A stretch of 64,000 nucleotides of DNA from Gnetum montanum (GCA_015680685.1 MNCI01004881.1:951233-1015232), one strand, 5' to 3'; counted from the stretch's first letter, positions 47,821-58,785 are shown. Notes: generated from the letters alone by a model not told the origin. Numbers and translations are program-made.

Positions 47821-48060
47821 ATTACATTCGGCCCGGTAAGGCGTTAAACTGCCACATTCGGCCCGGTAAGGCGTTAAACTGCCACATTCGGCCTAGTAAG
47901 ACCTTAAACTACCACATTCGACCCAGTAAGTCATTAAACTGCCACATTCGGCTCGGCAAGACGTTAAACTGCCACATTCAGCCCGGTAAGTCCTTAAACT
48001 AACACATTCGGCCCGGTAAGGCCTTAAACTGCCACATTCGGCCCGATAGGGCCTTAAACT
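47821..48060 (+). repeat. 30-base tandem array, 8 units, before family B RT
   Basis: Eight exact 30-base units with consensus ATTCGGCCCGGTAAGGC(G/C)TTAAACTGCCAC. Thirty bases is ten codons, so one frame reads a repeated decapeptide (HIRPGKALNC) without stops across six units. This is probably incidental, as no start or partner exon is evident. Confidence 0.92.
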
Positions 48061-48150
48061 TTCATGCGTCCCGGTACGATGATAAACCACCACCGTACAC
48101 GTACACATGATTTAGGTTGCCAAGAAACACGTAACAACACCTACTAGCTC

Positions 48151-48174
48151 ACTTTGCTCTCTGTTTATTGGCAG
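48151..48174 (+). promoter_or_regulatory. Likely 3' splice site before family B RT
   Basis: A pyrimidine-rich run ACTTTGCTCTCTGTTTATTG ends in GCAG (48171-48174), and the pol frame is open from here. Ogre elements have an intron exactly between protease and RT. The exon would enter in phase 1. The matching donor was not identified. Confidence 0.6.
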
Positions 48175-49655
48175 GAGCAAGCCCGATGGATTATCAGCAT
48201 TTATCCACACCATTGACTATTGATGGACCATACGAAAAGATCACAAGAGAAATCGACATAAATTCCATCAACTTAGGGCTACCAACGGATGACACAGTCA
48301 TAGCCTCAACACAACAAACACTAGACAGCTACAAAGGTATGACAAAATCCCTTGACATACAAGCTGATAGTATCACTGAAGACCTATTGACTAAAACCCC
48401 CATCGCTATGCCTGACAGTGAAATCAAAGTGTTAAAATTGAGTACATTATTGCAACCTCAACTGGCCAAAGACATAGAAGATGTGCTGCGAGACAATATA
48501 AAAGCATTTGCTTGGTCTTAAACTGACATGCCTGGGTTAGATCCTCGAATCGTCTAGCACAATATTATACTCGATCCAAAATTAAGGCCAGTGAAACAAA
48601 AGGCATGAAAGGTTAAGCCTGAGGTAGCGTTGGCAGTTCGCGATGAGATCACCAAACTCTATCAGGCAGGTTTCATTCGGGCTATTGACTACGCTGATTG
48701 GGTGTCCAACATGGTCATTGTCCCAAAAAAGAACGGAAGCATTCGCTTATGCATTGACTTCTGGGACCTCAACGTTGCAACCATAAACGATGATTTCCCC
48801 TTACCCAGCATCGATCAACTTGTTGACTCAACCGTTGGGCACGCCTTGTTATCTTTTATGGATGGCTTATTAGGATATAACCAGATACGCATTAACCCAA
48901 AGCATCAACTCCGAACTACCTTTATGACACCATGGGGTACCTTCTGTTACACGATGATGCCATTCGGTCTCACGAACGCTAGGGCCACATATCAAAGGGC
49001 AATGACATTTATTTTCAGCGATTACATACTTCAGTCGCTCAATGACTATGTAGATGACATCGTAATTAAATCGAAAACACCAAAGCAACACATCCAAGAT
49101 TTAGATTTGATCCTAAAACGTTGTTTAAAATACGAACTTAGGCTCAACCCAAAGAAATGTGTTTTCAAAGTAAAAATGGGCAAGATGCTAGGCTTCGTAG
49201 TGTTAGAAATAGGAATACGAGTGGACTCGGATAAAGTTAAAGCTGTTATCAATTTAAAACCACCAAGCAATATTACTGAACTTTGAGGTCTATAAGGTAG
49301 ATTACAGTTCATCAGGCGCTTCATAGAAAAATTGACGGACAAGTTAAAACCCATGAACCATTTGTTACGAAAGAATGTCCATTTTGAATGGACTCCACAG
49401 TGCCAAGAAGCCTTCGACCACATTAAAACAGCACTAGCTCAGCTACCGATAGTGTACCCTCCACAGAACAATAAACCCTTCTACATCTATCTCGCTACGT
49501 CGAATGCGTCCATGGCTTCTATGCTCTGCCAGAAACGAGACGATGGGACAGAAGTCCCTATTTATTATTTGAGCCATGCATTAATGGCCCACGAAAAGAA
49601 GTACAATGAGGTAGAGAGGTCATGTTTAGCCCTCGGCTTTTCCCTAAAGAAATGA
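48175..49655 (+). pseudogene. Family B reverse transcriptase and RNase H
   Basis: One frame throughout, broken by stops at 48519, 48555, 48606, 49284 and 49293 but without frameshift. RT marks are GLPTDDTVIASTQQTL, EITKLYQAGFIRAI, NMVIVPKKNGSIRLCIDF, DDFPLPSIDQLVD, FMDGLLGYNQIRI, MMPFGLTNARATYQRAM and an intact YVDD at 49047-49058. The thumb and connection (LRLNPKKCVFKV, GKMLGFVV) lead to retroviral RNase H (FEWTPQCQEAF, YIYLATSNAS with D to N, YYLSHALMAHEKKYNEVE). From 49412 it is near-identical to 28880 onward. Confidence 0.88.
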
Positions 49656-51652
49656 TAACATTACCTCTTCCATAACCAAACCAACATAATTTGTAAAGAT
49701 AATGTGCTTAGGGCCATCACCAGTAACATTTAAAAGTCAAGCAGAATCGCACGTTGGAAAACCATAATAACTGAGTTCGACCTACATTACATCGCACAAT
49801 CATCAGTCAAAGGTCAAGCCATAGCGAACCAACTGACTACATCACCAACACATGATCAAGCAACAATAGAGCCAGAGTTTCCAGACAAAAACATGAATGC
49901 GATAGACATAGTTCCAGATGAGTACAAAGCTATGTTGAATTTTGATGGAGCATCCACCTCTCGAGGGGGGAGTGCTGCCACCGTCATCCACCTCTCTTGG
50001 GAGATCCGACCCTTTGCTTACAGCTTCAACTTTCATTACACCAACAACATAGCAGAATACGAAGGTCTCCTTAGGGGCCTCACGACAGCATTAGCTTCCA
50101 ACATAACACGACTTGTGGTCAAGGGAGACTCACAACTGGTTTTAAACCAAGTCACAAACATTTATGCATGCAAAGCGCAACATCTACAACCATACTGTGA
50201 CTTAGCTAAACACCTACTAAAGTAATTCAAAAGCATGGACATGCAACATGTTTCCAGAAACGGTAACACCATCGCAGATGCACTTGCCACGCTAGCTCTA
50301 AACATATCGCCAAACATGTTCCATATGTTGCCTAGCTCTATAACCAGCTATGCTAAACCCATAACTGATACCCTCGATGAGTTACCAATCGCATCCGTTA
50401 GCACAACACACGCGATAGAATGGTATGACAACATAAAAGAGTACCTTCTACACGGTGAAACACCACAACATCTAATGAATGCACAAAAGGACGCAGTACG
50501 AAAACGTTCTTGACAATATGCACTGATAGGGGACACATTGTGTCGTCGATCCTACGAAGGCATATTGCTAACATGCGTTAGTAGTGTTGATGCCCAAACC
50601 ATCATCGAGCAAGTACATGATGGACTATGCGGAGGACACATAGCACCTAAAGCAATGGCAACAAAAATAAGACATTTAGGTTATTATTAGCCACACATGG
50701 AGTATGACTGTCTCTCCAAGGCTAAAACATGTAGTATCTGTCAAAAACATAGTAATCTGATACATGTTCCACCGAATGAGTTGCATACAGTGCAAATCAC
50801 CTGGCCCTTTCAAAAGTGGGGGTTGGACCTTATCGGACCAATAACACCCTCATCTTCTACAAGGCATAGCTTCATCATAACCACGACCAAGTATTTCACG
50901 AAGTGGGTAGAAGCTGTTCCCCTTAGAAAAACCACATACAAACACATATGCAACTTCATCCTTGAAAACATTGTGATCCGTTTTGGCATCCCCATGACCC
51001 TCATCACTGATAACGGGCCACAATTCAGCAATGCCGAAACTAGAACTTTCTGTGAAAGCCTAGGGATTCATTTTCATCCCCTTACTACCCTCAGAGCAAC
51101 GGACAAGCTGAAGTCATAAATAAAACCATCGTTACAATACTTAAAAAGATGCTTACCAGAAGCAAGAAAAGATGGCACGAACAGCTAGTATACACGCTGT
51201 GGGCTTATCGTACTATGCATCGGACCTCCACAGCTAAAATGCCATATAGTCTTGTTTATGGTTCAGAAGCTGTTTTACCCTTGGAGTTACAGGTACCGTC
51301 TCTAAGGATCACACTCTCCAGACTCCTCAAAGAAGGCCAAAACAATGACCTACGCATTGTTGACTTCGACTCGATGGAGGAGGAACGTATACGTGCACTC
51401 AATCAAATTGAGTGGAATCAAAAACAACAACGACAACGCCATCAACACGATGTTCATAAGCGCCCCATCAAGGAAGGTGACCTTGTACTCAAAGCCGTTC
51501 GGGAACACCTGGATAAATTATCAGCCAATTGGGAAGGGCCATACCTGGTCACCAAAGTGTACGACAATAGAGCATTCAAGTTAGCTGACATGGAAGGGAA
51601 TGAGCTTGCAAATCTGACCAATCACTTGTTCTTGAAACCGTTCCACGTTTGA
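49656..51652 (+). pseudogene. Family B archaeal-type RNase H and integrase (right copy)
   Basis: The twin of 29100-31130. The second RNase H reads MLNFDGASTSRGG, NIAEYEGLLRGL and VVKGDSQLVLNQV. Integrase keeps the zinc pair TCSIC, WGLDLIGPITP and TLITDNGPQF, so catalytic residues mutated in the left copy are intact. It is broken instead by TGA at the KKW codon (49655), TGA near 50512, TAG near 50689 and a 7-base loss near 51072. The C-terminal part is open to TGA at 51650 (HKRPIKEGDLVLKAV, NWEGPYLVTKVYD, LANLTNHLFLKPFHV). Confidence 0.87.
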
Positions 51653-51671
51653 GCATGGACTAAGGTACGCG

Positions 51672-52004
51672 CTCGTCCTGGCATCATGACGGTAAACTGA
51701 TACCATAGATCGTCCTGGCATAATGACGGTAAACTAATACCATAGCTCATCCTCGCATTATGACGGTAAAATGATACCATAGCTTGTCCTGGCATCATGA
51801 TGGTAAACTGATACCATAGCTCGTCCTGGCATAATGACGGTAAACTAATACCATAGCTCATCCTTGCATTATGACGGTAAACTGATACCATAGCTTGTCC
51901 TGGCATCATGACGGTAAACTGATACCATAGCTCGTCCTGGCATCACGACGGTAAATTCATACCATATCTCGTCCTGGCATCATGACAGTAAACTGATACC
52001 ACAG
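51672..52004 (+). repeat. 37-base tandem array, 9 units, with emerging three-unit period
   Basis: Nine direct 37-base units, same consensus as at 31150. Units 2-4 and 5-7 share unit-specific variants (CATAATG...ACTAATACC; CTCATCC...GCATTATG; CTTGTCC), so a 111-base block was duplicated. It follows integrase by 20 bases, the hypervariable 3' UTR position known for Tat elements. Confidence 0.93.
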
Positions 52005-52444
52005 AATGTCCGCAATGACAATAAACTAACACCTGTCCGGTACGACATCAAACTGCCACAATCTCATTCACTAGAGTCCGCTAAGACTATAAACTCGTTT
52101 GCCACTTCATAGTCTGCCACGACTATAAACTAGCATCGTACCGTCCACTACGATGATAAATTGGCAACGTCCAATGGGTTAGGACGTAAAACTAACCCAC
52201 GACAGTTCGCTAAGACTATAAATTGGCAAGATTATTTCTAGCATATTCATCTACGACTGTAATTCATGACATTTCTTCATCAATGCCTATTGTATCATTC
52301 ATCACACCAACTCTGACAACACTACTGCTGCTCATTTCGTTTACCTCAAGTTTCACATGGTGCCTCCATTCACATTCATGTCTGAAATGCTCCCTAACTC
52401 GTTCACTTGTGGTTTTCTTGTCTTCTTGGAGTTGTGTTTGTAGG
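52005..52444 (+). other. Degenerate TAAACT spacer and family B/A junction (right)
   Basis: To about 52230 the TAAACT core recurs irregularly. Then follows the family A leader of the env-position ORF. The family B element has no 3' LTR here; its end and the start of family A were joined by a deletion whose exact point I cannot see. Confidence 0.55.
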
Positions 52445-55331
52445 ATGACACCCAGTGGTGCTCGTACACGGATACACTTCATCACGGTGACAAGGTGCCA
52501 CATTGTTTCTGACGCACACAACCAGGATAATCAATCTATTCAAAAGTACATTCCCCGTTCCCAATACATTCTCCACTTCCCCAACACTCTTATTCCCTTT
52601 CCTACCCAGTTACAATTCCCAGATACACCCAGTGCACCCCAAAACTTTGAGCACACTATTACACGCTACGACACTCTCAAGAAATTGCAACACACAATAT
52701 GGCACATGAACATGAGTGCAAAATTGAAAGAAAGCTCTTCCCAAAAAAAAGAGCAAAGAGTAGAGAGCAAAATGAGCCACAAGACATAACTACAAGCCTC
52801 TCCCATGTGGCCAGTCATCACGTCCAATGGGGAATGGTACATGGAAGAGACATATCTTTTCTAGACTAGCTGAAGGCTAGGATCCATTATCAAAATTAAG
52901 AACATTCAAGTATCCTACTCAACAAAAGCCATCACACAGGCACTTGGGTTGCCTAATACTGGAACATAGTTGGCAAAACTATCCACAAAAGGTAATCCTA
53001 AGGCCAAGATGGAGTAGACCTAGCAATGCTACGAGGTTGACAGTAAGGAGTATGGTGCTCTCATATCGACGAAGCAAATTTATTTCAAAATTTTAGTCTA
53101 TCACCTCAATTCAATAGTGAAGCTAAGCAAGGTAACCACCTTCTTTGCCTAAGCATGTATCACTCTAAGTGGGGAATTTCTCATCAACCTTCCACAACTA
53201 ATCTACTTAGAGATTGAGAAGCACTTTAAGGAAAACAAACATGGAAGAAAGACCCTACCCTTTCCATGCCTCATCCGAAAACTTTGCAAAAGGATAGGCA
53301 TCATTCACTACTCCAAAAATACCATCAGGCATGTTTTGTTGGCCTCATGATCTAAGATTATGAAAGATGAAACATCAACAATTACCCAAGAAGAGGTGTA
53401 GCCACCGCCACCACTACCACCCACTTAGGAAAACACCAGAGGCTTATGCAGCCATTGAACATTTGCGTAAAATCTAAGAATGGCTCTTGAGCGAACAAGA
53501 GCAACATGTGTGGTAGATCCATCTATGTACCAACCAACGATGAGTCACCTTAATGAGGTGGCTTGAATAGTTAGCTAGATGGAGAGGGGTGGTCCAATTT
53601 TCTCTGCCCAACAAATGTAGCTACTTGCACGATTAGATCCCAACACTCGAGAGGGGACAGTGTCTTATCACAACATCATCTATTCCCAGAAATCTTTGGG
53701 AATGCAACCACTTTCATGGTGCGTTTGGAGGAAGCGAAAGGGGCAACTATCTTGGTGATGTAGCACCATGGACAAGAAACAACAACAGAAGTGGTTACTG
53801 ATCATGTCACTGAAGCACTGAATGTACCAGCAATGTTTGTACTAGACGTATCTATGCTTCAAGATGTGCAGACATCCATAGGCATGATTAGCAAAAATTT
53901 AGATGCAGCCTAGCATGAAAAGTTCCTAGAACGACTAACGGGAACCAGGTAACTGACTCTGAACATCTTTGATCTTCTGGAAGACATCATTGTGACCCAG
54001 TCAAAGCTACTAAACACAAGGGGAAAATGCATTAGTCTAGAGGGACAACTCAAAATGATCCAAGAACAAAATCAACGCTTGGTTGTGGAGGTTTCCAAAC
54101 TACATGCCCAACTTACAAATCATGCAATCCTCAACCGAGTAGTACCAATAGATGAAGCTTTCAAACAACTTCAAGAATGATTCCAGAAGGCTAAGGAGGA
54201 GGTAATTACGACCATCTTCAACCAGTCCATAGTTAAAGCCAAGACGTATTCAATTCAGAAAGACTTGAACCAAATGCACCAGGAGAATGAAACCTTAATC
54301 GCATAAAGTTATCGCCTACGAAATGTTGTTACTCAAAAGGACCAAATGCAAGAATTTATTCATCAACAACAAGAATAGCTTGCCAGGGTGAATGCTAAAT
54401 TGAGGAAATTGGCTATAGAAAATTGAAACCTACCAATGGAGGAAGTACGCACCTTGCACTAGAAGTCTGTCATCAAAATCACCACCTAGAAGAATGAGAC
54501 CCTCAAATTTGAAAAAGTGAAGAATCACTATAGAGACCAGGTTGGCTTACAAAAGGAAATTAATGAGAAACACATTTATATGACAAAGGTGAAACTAAAC
54601 CAATCCCTCCAGTAACTCTAACAAGGAAGAGAAATGTGGCAGCTCATCATTGATGGGATCGATGCCTACAACAAAGTAGAAATCTGCTTAAAGGAGTTGC
54701 AAATTGAGGAAATGACAGAATATGTGGAGTAGGCTAATCTTTGATATGCAAACCTGACAATGTTGACTACCAAAAAGCCATGGTTAAAATTGGAAAAACA
54801 AGTGGGTAGCTCATATCTATTATACAAGGTAGAGTTCAAGCACCACAAAGACACTAAGCAGAAGCTTGAGACTGCAAACATTGAACTCCAAGTTCTCAAA
54901 ACATGGTTCAGAGATCAAAGATTAATCTTTGAGAACTTAGCCAAACAAATGAATGACCATTAGAAGCTAAAAGACACAATCAAGGCATTCGACATTGAAT
55001 GCAAATAGTTTGCTACCTAGTTTTTCAATGCTAAGGAGCTATTTCTAACAATCCAGTGTCCTTGGGATGTGCCTGTTCCAACCCACATTGGTGAAGCTTC
55101 ATGGACGATGCATGATCCCATGAGTAAGGAGGAGAAAATGAAAGCACCGTTGGATGCTTTCTACTTCCTACCTAAAGTTGTAGTAGTAGTAGTACAACCA
55201 CAGCCACCTTAACCACTACCCATGCATGAAGCCAGTGAAGGTCCCTCATAGCCTCAAGAACCACCACCACCTAGGATCATTTGATCTTCTCTATCAGCTT
55301 CACACCGTCAAGGAACGTCCTATCCAATTTT
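52445..55331 (+). pseudogene. Family A env-position coiled-coil ORF (right copy)
   Basis: ATG 52445 (MTPSGARTRIHFITVTRCH) follows TTTGTAGG; in the left copy the same site reads TTTGCAGG. The first 115 residues are open here (to 52789), including SIQKYIPRSQYILHFPNT and SAKLKESSSQKKEQR. The rest mirrors the left copy: LSHVASHHVQWG, LPFPCLIRKLCKRIGI, coiled coil with a 62-residue open piece at 53992-54180 and a 67-residue piece at 54760-54963, PWDVP, and a Pro-rich tail. A 190-base stretch compared by eye (53950-54140) differs from the left copy at about six places. Function unknown. Confidence 0.76.
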
Positions 55332-55532
55332 GAAGAGTTAAGAAATGGTGTTCGATTTTGTGTCTTAAACACTATCATTCTTTGTAATGTGTTAATCCAT
55401 ACACTTGGGCACTCCATTTTTTTGTCAAGTCAATTAGTTTGTTTTATTTAAAGAAAAGTCAGTCAATAATCCCATACCTTCCCAATTTTGTAAAAAAACT
55501 CAAGGACGAGTTTTCATTCAGTCGTAGGGGCA

Positions 55533-56126
55533 TGATGAGTCATGTTTAGTTAGCTACATTGACACAGCCTCATCAATTGGGCCCCATCGATGAGGCCTAG
55601 TCTATGCATATTGTCATGCATCAACGAGGCCCTATTGACATAGTGTTGGCTTTTGACTATAAATATGTGCCTCCAACTACTTTTATGGCAACAAGAGATT
55701 GTAGTTGCAACAAAGATCCTGTAGTTTTTTCCATTTGAAAGTTAGAATTTTTCCCCCATGTGCCTGCAGTAAGAGTCATTGAGTGTGCAAATCTTCACTC
55801 GAGCATTGTTGTACCTGAGCATAACACTGTGTGTGGTAATAAAGACAAGCTTTCTAATAAACCTTATGATACTTTGGATAGATTAGCTATTTCATTTATG
55901 CATTTAATGCTTTTAATTATTTATTAAATGTTTTCAATTAGTTATTAAATATTCTCCAGTTATTACGTTAATGAGGCAATTAAGCAAGATAGATTACATA
56001 CATAAGTACGACCACTTTAAGCATAACACGTATTCGCTTGGTAATCCTAGCAGCGATATTGCTTGGTATGCCTAGTAGCATAGCACTTGGTCATTAATGA
56101 GTGACGAGGTACCTTGCTGCTCATCA
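55533..56126 (+). repeat. Family A short-form LTR (right)
   Basis: 594 bases, TGATGAGTCATG to GCTCATCA, same length as 34937-35530 and differing at only a few per cent of sites by eye. The polypurine tract GTAGGGGCA (55524-55532) precedes and a primer binding site follows. TATAAATA lies at 55658-55665. It closes one unit and opens the next. Confidence 0.93.
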
Positions 56127-56127
56127 T

Positions 56128-56146
56128 TAGCGCTATTGCCGGGGAC
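56128..56146 (+). promoter_or_regulatory. Primer binding site, tRNA-Asp type (best copy)
   Basis: TAGCGCTATTGCCGGGGAC has three transitions relative to TGGCGCCGTTGCCGGGGAC, the sequence complementary to the 3' end of tRNA-Asp. Confidence 0.82.
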
Positions 56147-56262
56147 TTAGTTGTTTGTGCACTAATTAGAACTTAGGAAATCATTCACATCATTGGAATG
56201 AACCCTTAGGGTTGATTGAGGAAATAATAAACAAGAATACATTGCACACTGAATAGACAAGT

Positions 56263-58760
56263 ATGTCTCCTTCTTCGTACGAAAGTGCCTCACCGCCTAG
56301 GTCTAAAACAGGAAACAATCGGTGGCGTAATACACATGACGATGATCCGCTAGTCCCTCAACAATTTTGAGTGGTATATCTTCATCCCGATGAGTATATA
56401 CTAGACTTCACCTTTATCCTCCATCAAGAAGAACAACTACGTTGGCAAGACTTAGAAGGTAACATAGTGTAACCTCTCGATCATTCAGTCCCAAGCATGC
56501 TTCTTCATGCTCTCACACGAATTGGCATGCTGCACTTACACGTAGAATACATTGTGCAAGACCATGACTCAAGAGAATATCGTTCCACAGAGGCACAATG
56601 CCAAAAGGACTTGCAATAGGAGAGACATCATAAGTCTTTGAAGGGTAAGTTGTCCCAAGATGCCCCACATGTCTTACGCAAAAATGAGGATGGTAAACAT
56701 ACCTAAGGTAGTCAGCCACACAACGATGTTCCTCCCCTTGACTTTGGCCAAGGGGTTGTGTATCAGGACCTTCATTCCACTATTGGTTCTGATACCCACA
56801 AGCACAAAGTGTTCGAAAAAGGCACATGAACTCATGATAAAGGTGGACATTCTAATCGTAATCGCAATCGGTGCCAAGACCACAGAAGAGAAGGTAGCAG
56901 ACACCGTCATGGTGAGGGTTCTCCTTCTTCTTCACCTTCATCATCTCCTTCACCCTCTCCTTCAATATCCAGATGTGGTCACAAAGAAAAAGACCATGGG
57001 GATAAAAGTAGGCAAAGTGGAAGTCATAGACGAAACAGCCAAGAAAGGGGACGAGGGCACTCTAGAGAGTCACAACATAGAAGAAGGGAGAGTAGGGAAC
57101 AACATAAGCATCATAGATGCCATGGATGAGATGATCACGATGAACCCCTACTCACTACTTGAAGTATGTTAGACATAACTGAGGCTATTAGAATTCAAAC
57201 AAGGCATCAGAAAGAGAATAGGATCAAGAGATTAGATATGAACAACATCCCACGATTTGAAGGGGGATACAATGCTAATCCTCAGAATCATTTACAAGCA
57301 TTCAATGATGTGTGTGCCTTACAAAACATAGAGAACGAATGGCAAAAACTTAAGTTATTCCCACAAACATTAGTTAAAGAAGCATAAAGCTGGTACCAGT
57401 CCTTAGAACCAGAATCTATTCGTAGATGGAGTACTATGTTAGAATTATTCAATGATAAGTACCAAATGTACTCCCAAGTGTCCAACCTGCGAAAGCAAAT
57501 CCAACGTTGGAAACAAGGAGGACATGAAACCTTGGATGCTTCCATGGGCCAATACTATGCACTGTTACATCATTTTCCTAGCCATGGTTATTCGCAAAGG
57601 GATCAACTGTGCCATCTCGTGGATGGGCTTAGGCATGAAACGAGAAGAACCCTTGGGACTTATGCCCAAGGGAGACTATTCGAGCTTAGGTCCCATCAAA
57701 TTCAAAGACTATTGGAGCAAGTTGCTAAGGAAGAAGGTGAGCTACGGAAGAGAGAAAGTGTGAAAGAGTATAACTAAGATCCTTCCCTCCAGAAAAGAGG
57801 AGTAAGATTTTGTGAGGATAAAGAAGAGTCACCACTCGAAGAGATGATGAATAGGAAAAATTTTCCTATCCAAAAGATGACATCAGAAGTTTTGGCAAAA
57901 GTAGACCAAATGTGGGATTCCCTAGACAATAGATTTCAAACTATTCTTAAAATAGTAGAGGAGTATAGAGAGCAAGGTAGTAAGAAAAGAAAAAAGAAAG
58001 AGACTGAACATGCACGTAGCAAGGGTAAGGGCAAAGTTTTCATCATTGAAGAGGTTGTGGATTTGGAAACAGACAATGATAGTGGATGTGAGATATGTTA
58101 ATATGACCACCCTAAAGGATGTTTCCCTATAATCTCACATTTGCAGGAGTCTGGGGTGTATGCACTCAACCCATGATTAAACAAAAGGTAGACACCCCGA
58201 AGGTTACCTTATCCTCAAGGTAACCCAAGGCAGTTCCATCAACCCTTAACAGATTATCCCCGTGGAACTCCACCACAACCGATTGAGCAAGATCAACAAT
58301 GGCAGCATCCACAATCATGGGGAATGCCACCACCAAGGCAACAATATCCTTACCGACAACCTAACCCATATGGATATTACATGCAGAAGCCAATCCTTCC
58401 ACGTGACTCTACTAGTCACATCACTCCTCAACCTCACTACCAAGCCTGCGAGTATTATGGGACTCCCTCTTCTAGAGGCAATATTCTACAAGCATATCAT
58501 CCTTCTCATCCAATCACATATCTTCCACCAATAGCTCCACTACCACTTGCTCCCGCAATGCAAAGTAAAATCCCTACCTAGCCGCAACAATGTAACGCCA
58601 TAAGGGCTATTAACTCTCAACCTAGTATTGGTTCCAACAACCACATGAAGAAAAGACCTTTCTTTAGAACCAAAAATCCAACAAAGCCCTTGTAATCACA
58701 AGTGGCTAATTCCTTAAATGCCTCGGTATGAATAAAAACTTTAGAGCCCCCTTCAACCTA
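56263..58760 (+). pseudogene. Family A gag (right copy)
   Basis: ATG 56263 (MSPSSYESASPPRSKTGNNRW). A variable basic region (to about 57150) is in pieces. The capsid domain is well preserved at 57166-57777 (NNIPRFEGGYNANPQNHLQAF, RRWSTMLELFNDKYQMYS, FPSHGYSQRDQLCHLVDGLRHETRRTLG), broken only by TAA 57385. A lysine-rich segment (RKKKETEHARSKGKGK, 57970-58040) precedes a possible zinc knuckle CEIC-x-YDHPKGC at 58087-58122, with a TAA in its middle. The tail is Pro/Gln/His-rich. Gag would form particles; here it is inactive. Confidence 0.84.
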
Positions 58761-58785
58761 ATCACCACACTCAACGCATACGATT

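Larger units (their letters stand above)
36779..52230 (+). mobile_element. Family B Tat/Ogre-like element nested in family A, 3' LTR lost
   Basis: Truncated LTR, PBS, tandem leader, gag, protease, antisense gene interval, RT, RNase H, archaeal-type RNase H, integrase and 3' UTR arrays, about 15.4 kb. Dual RNase H, the C..YH...GH.T..C gag motif, the PR-RT intron position and 3' tandem repeats support the Tat/Ogre lineage. The 5' LTR lacks about 506 bases and the 3' LTR is gone. Confidence 0.87.

Noticed and set aside
47821-48060. Regular direct repeats resembling a CRISPR array
   Set aside because: Units are contiguous 30-base tandem repeats without unique spacers, in a plant retroelement. 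The same holds for the 37-base arrays at 31150 and 51672.
34937-56126. Interpreting the two short LTRs as one ordinary 21 kb element
   Set aside because: Each LTR has env-position ORF and PPT before it and PBS and gag after it, so the sequence continues as tandem units on both sides.
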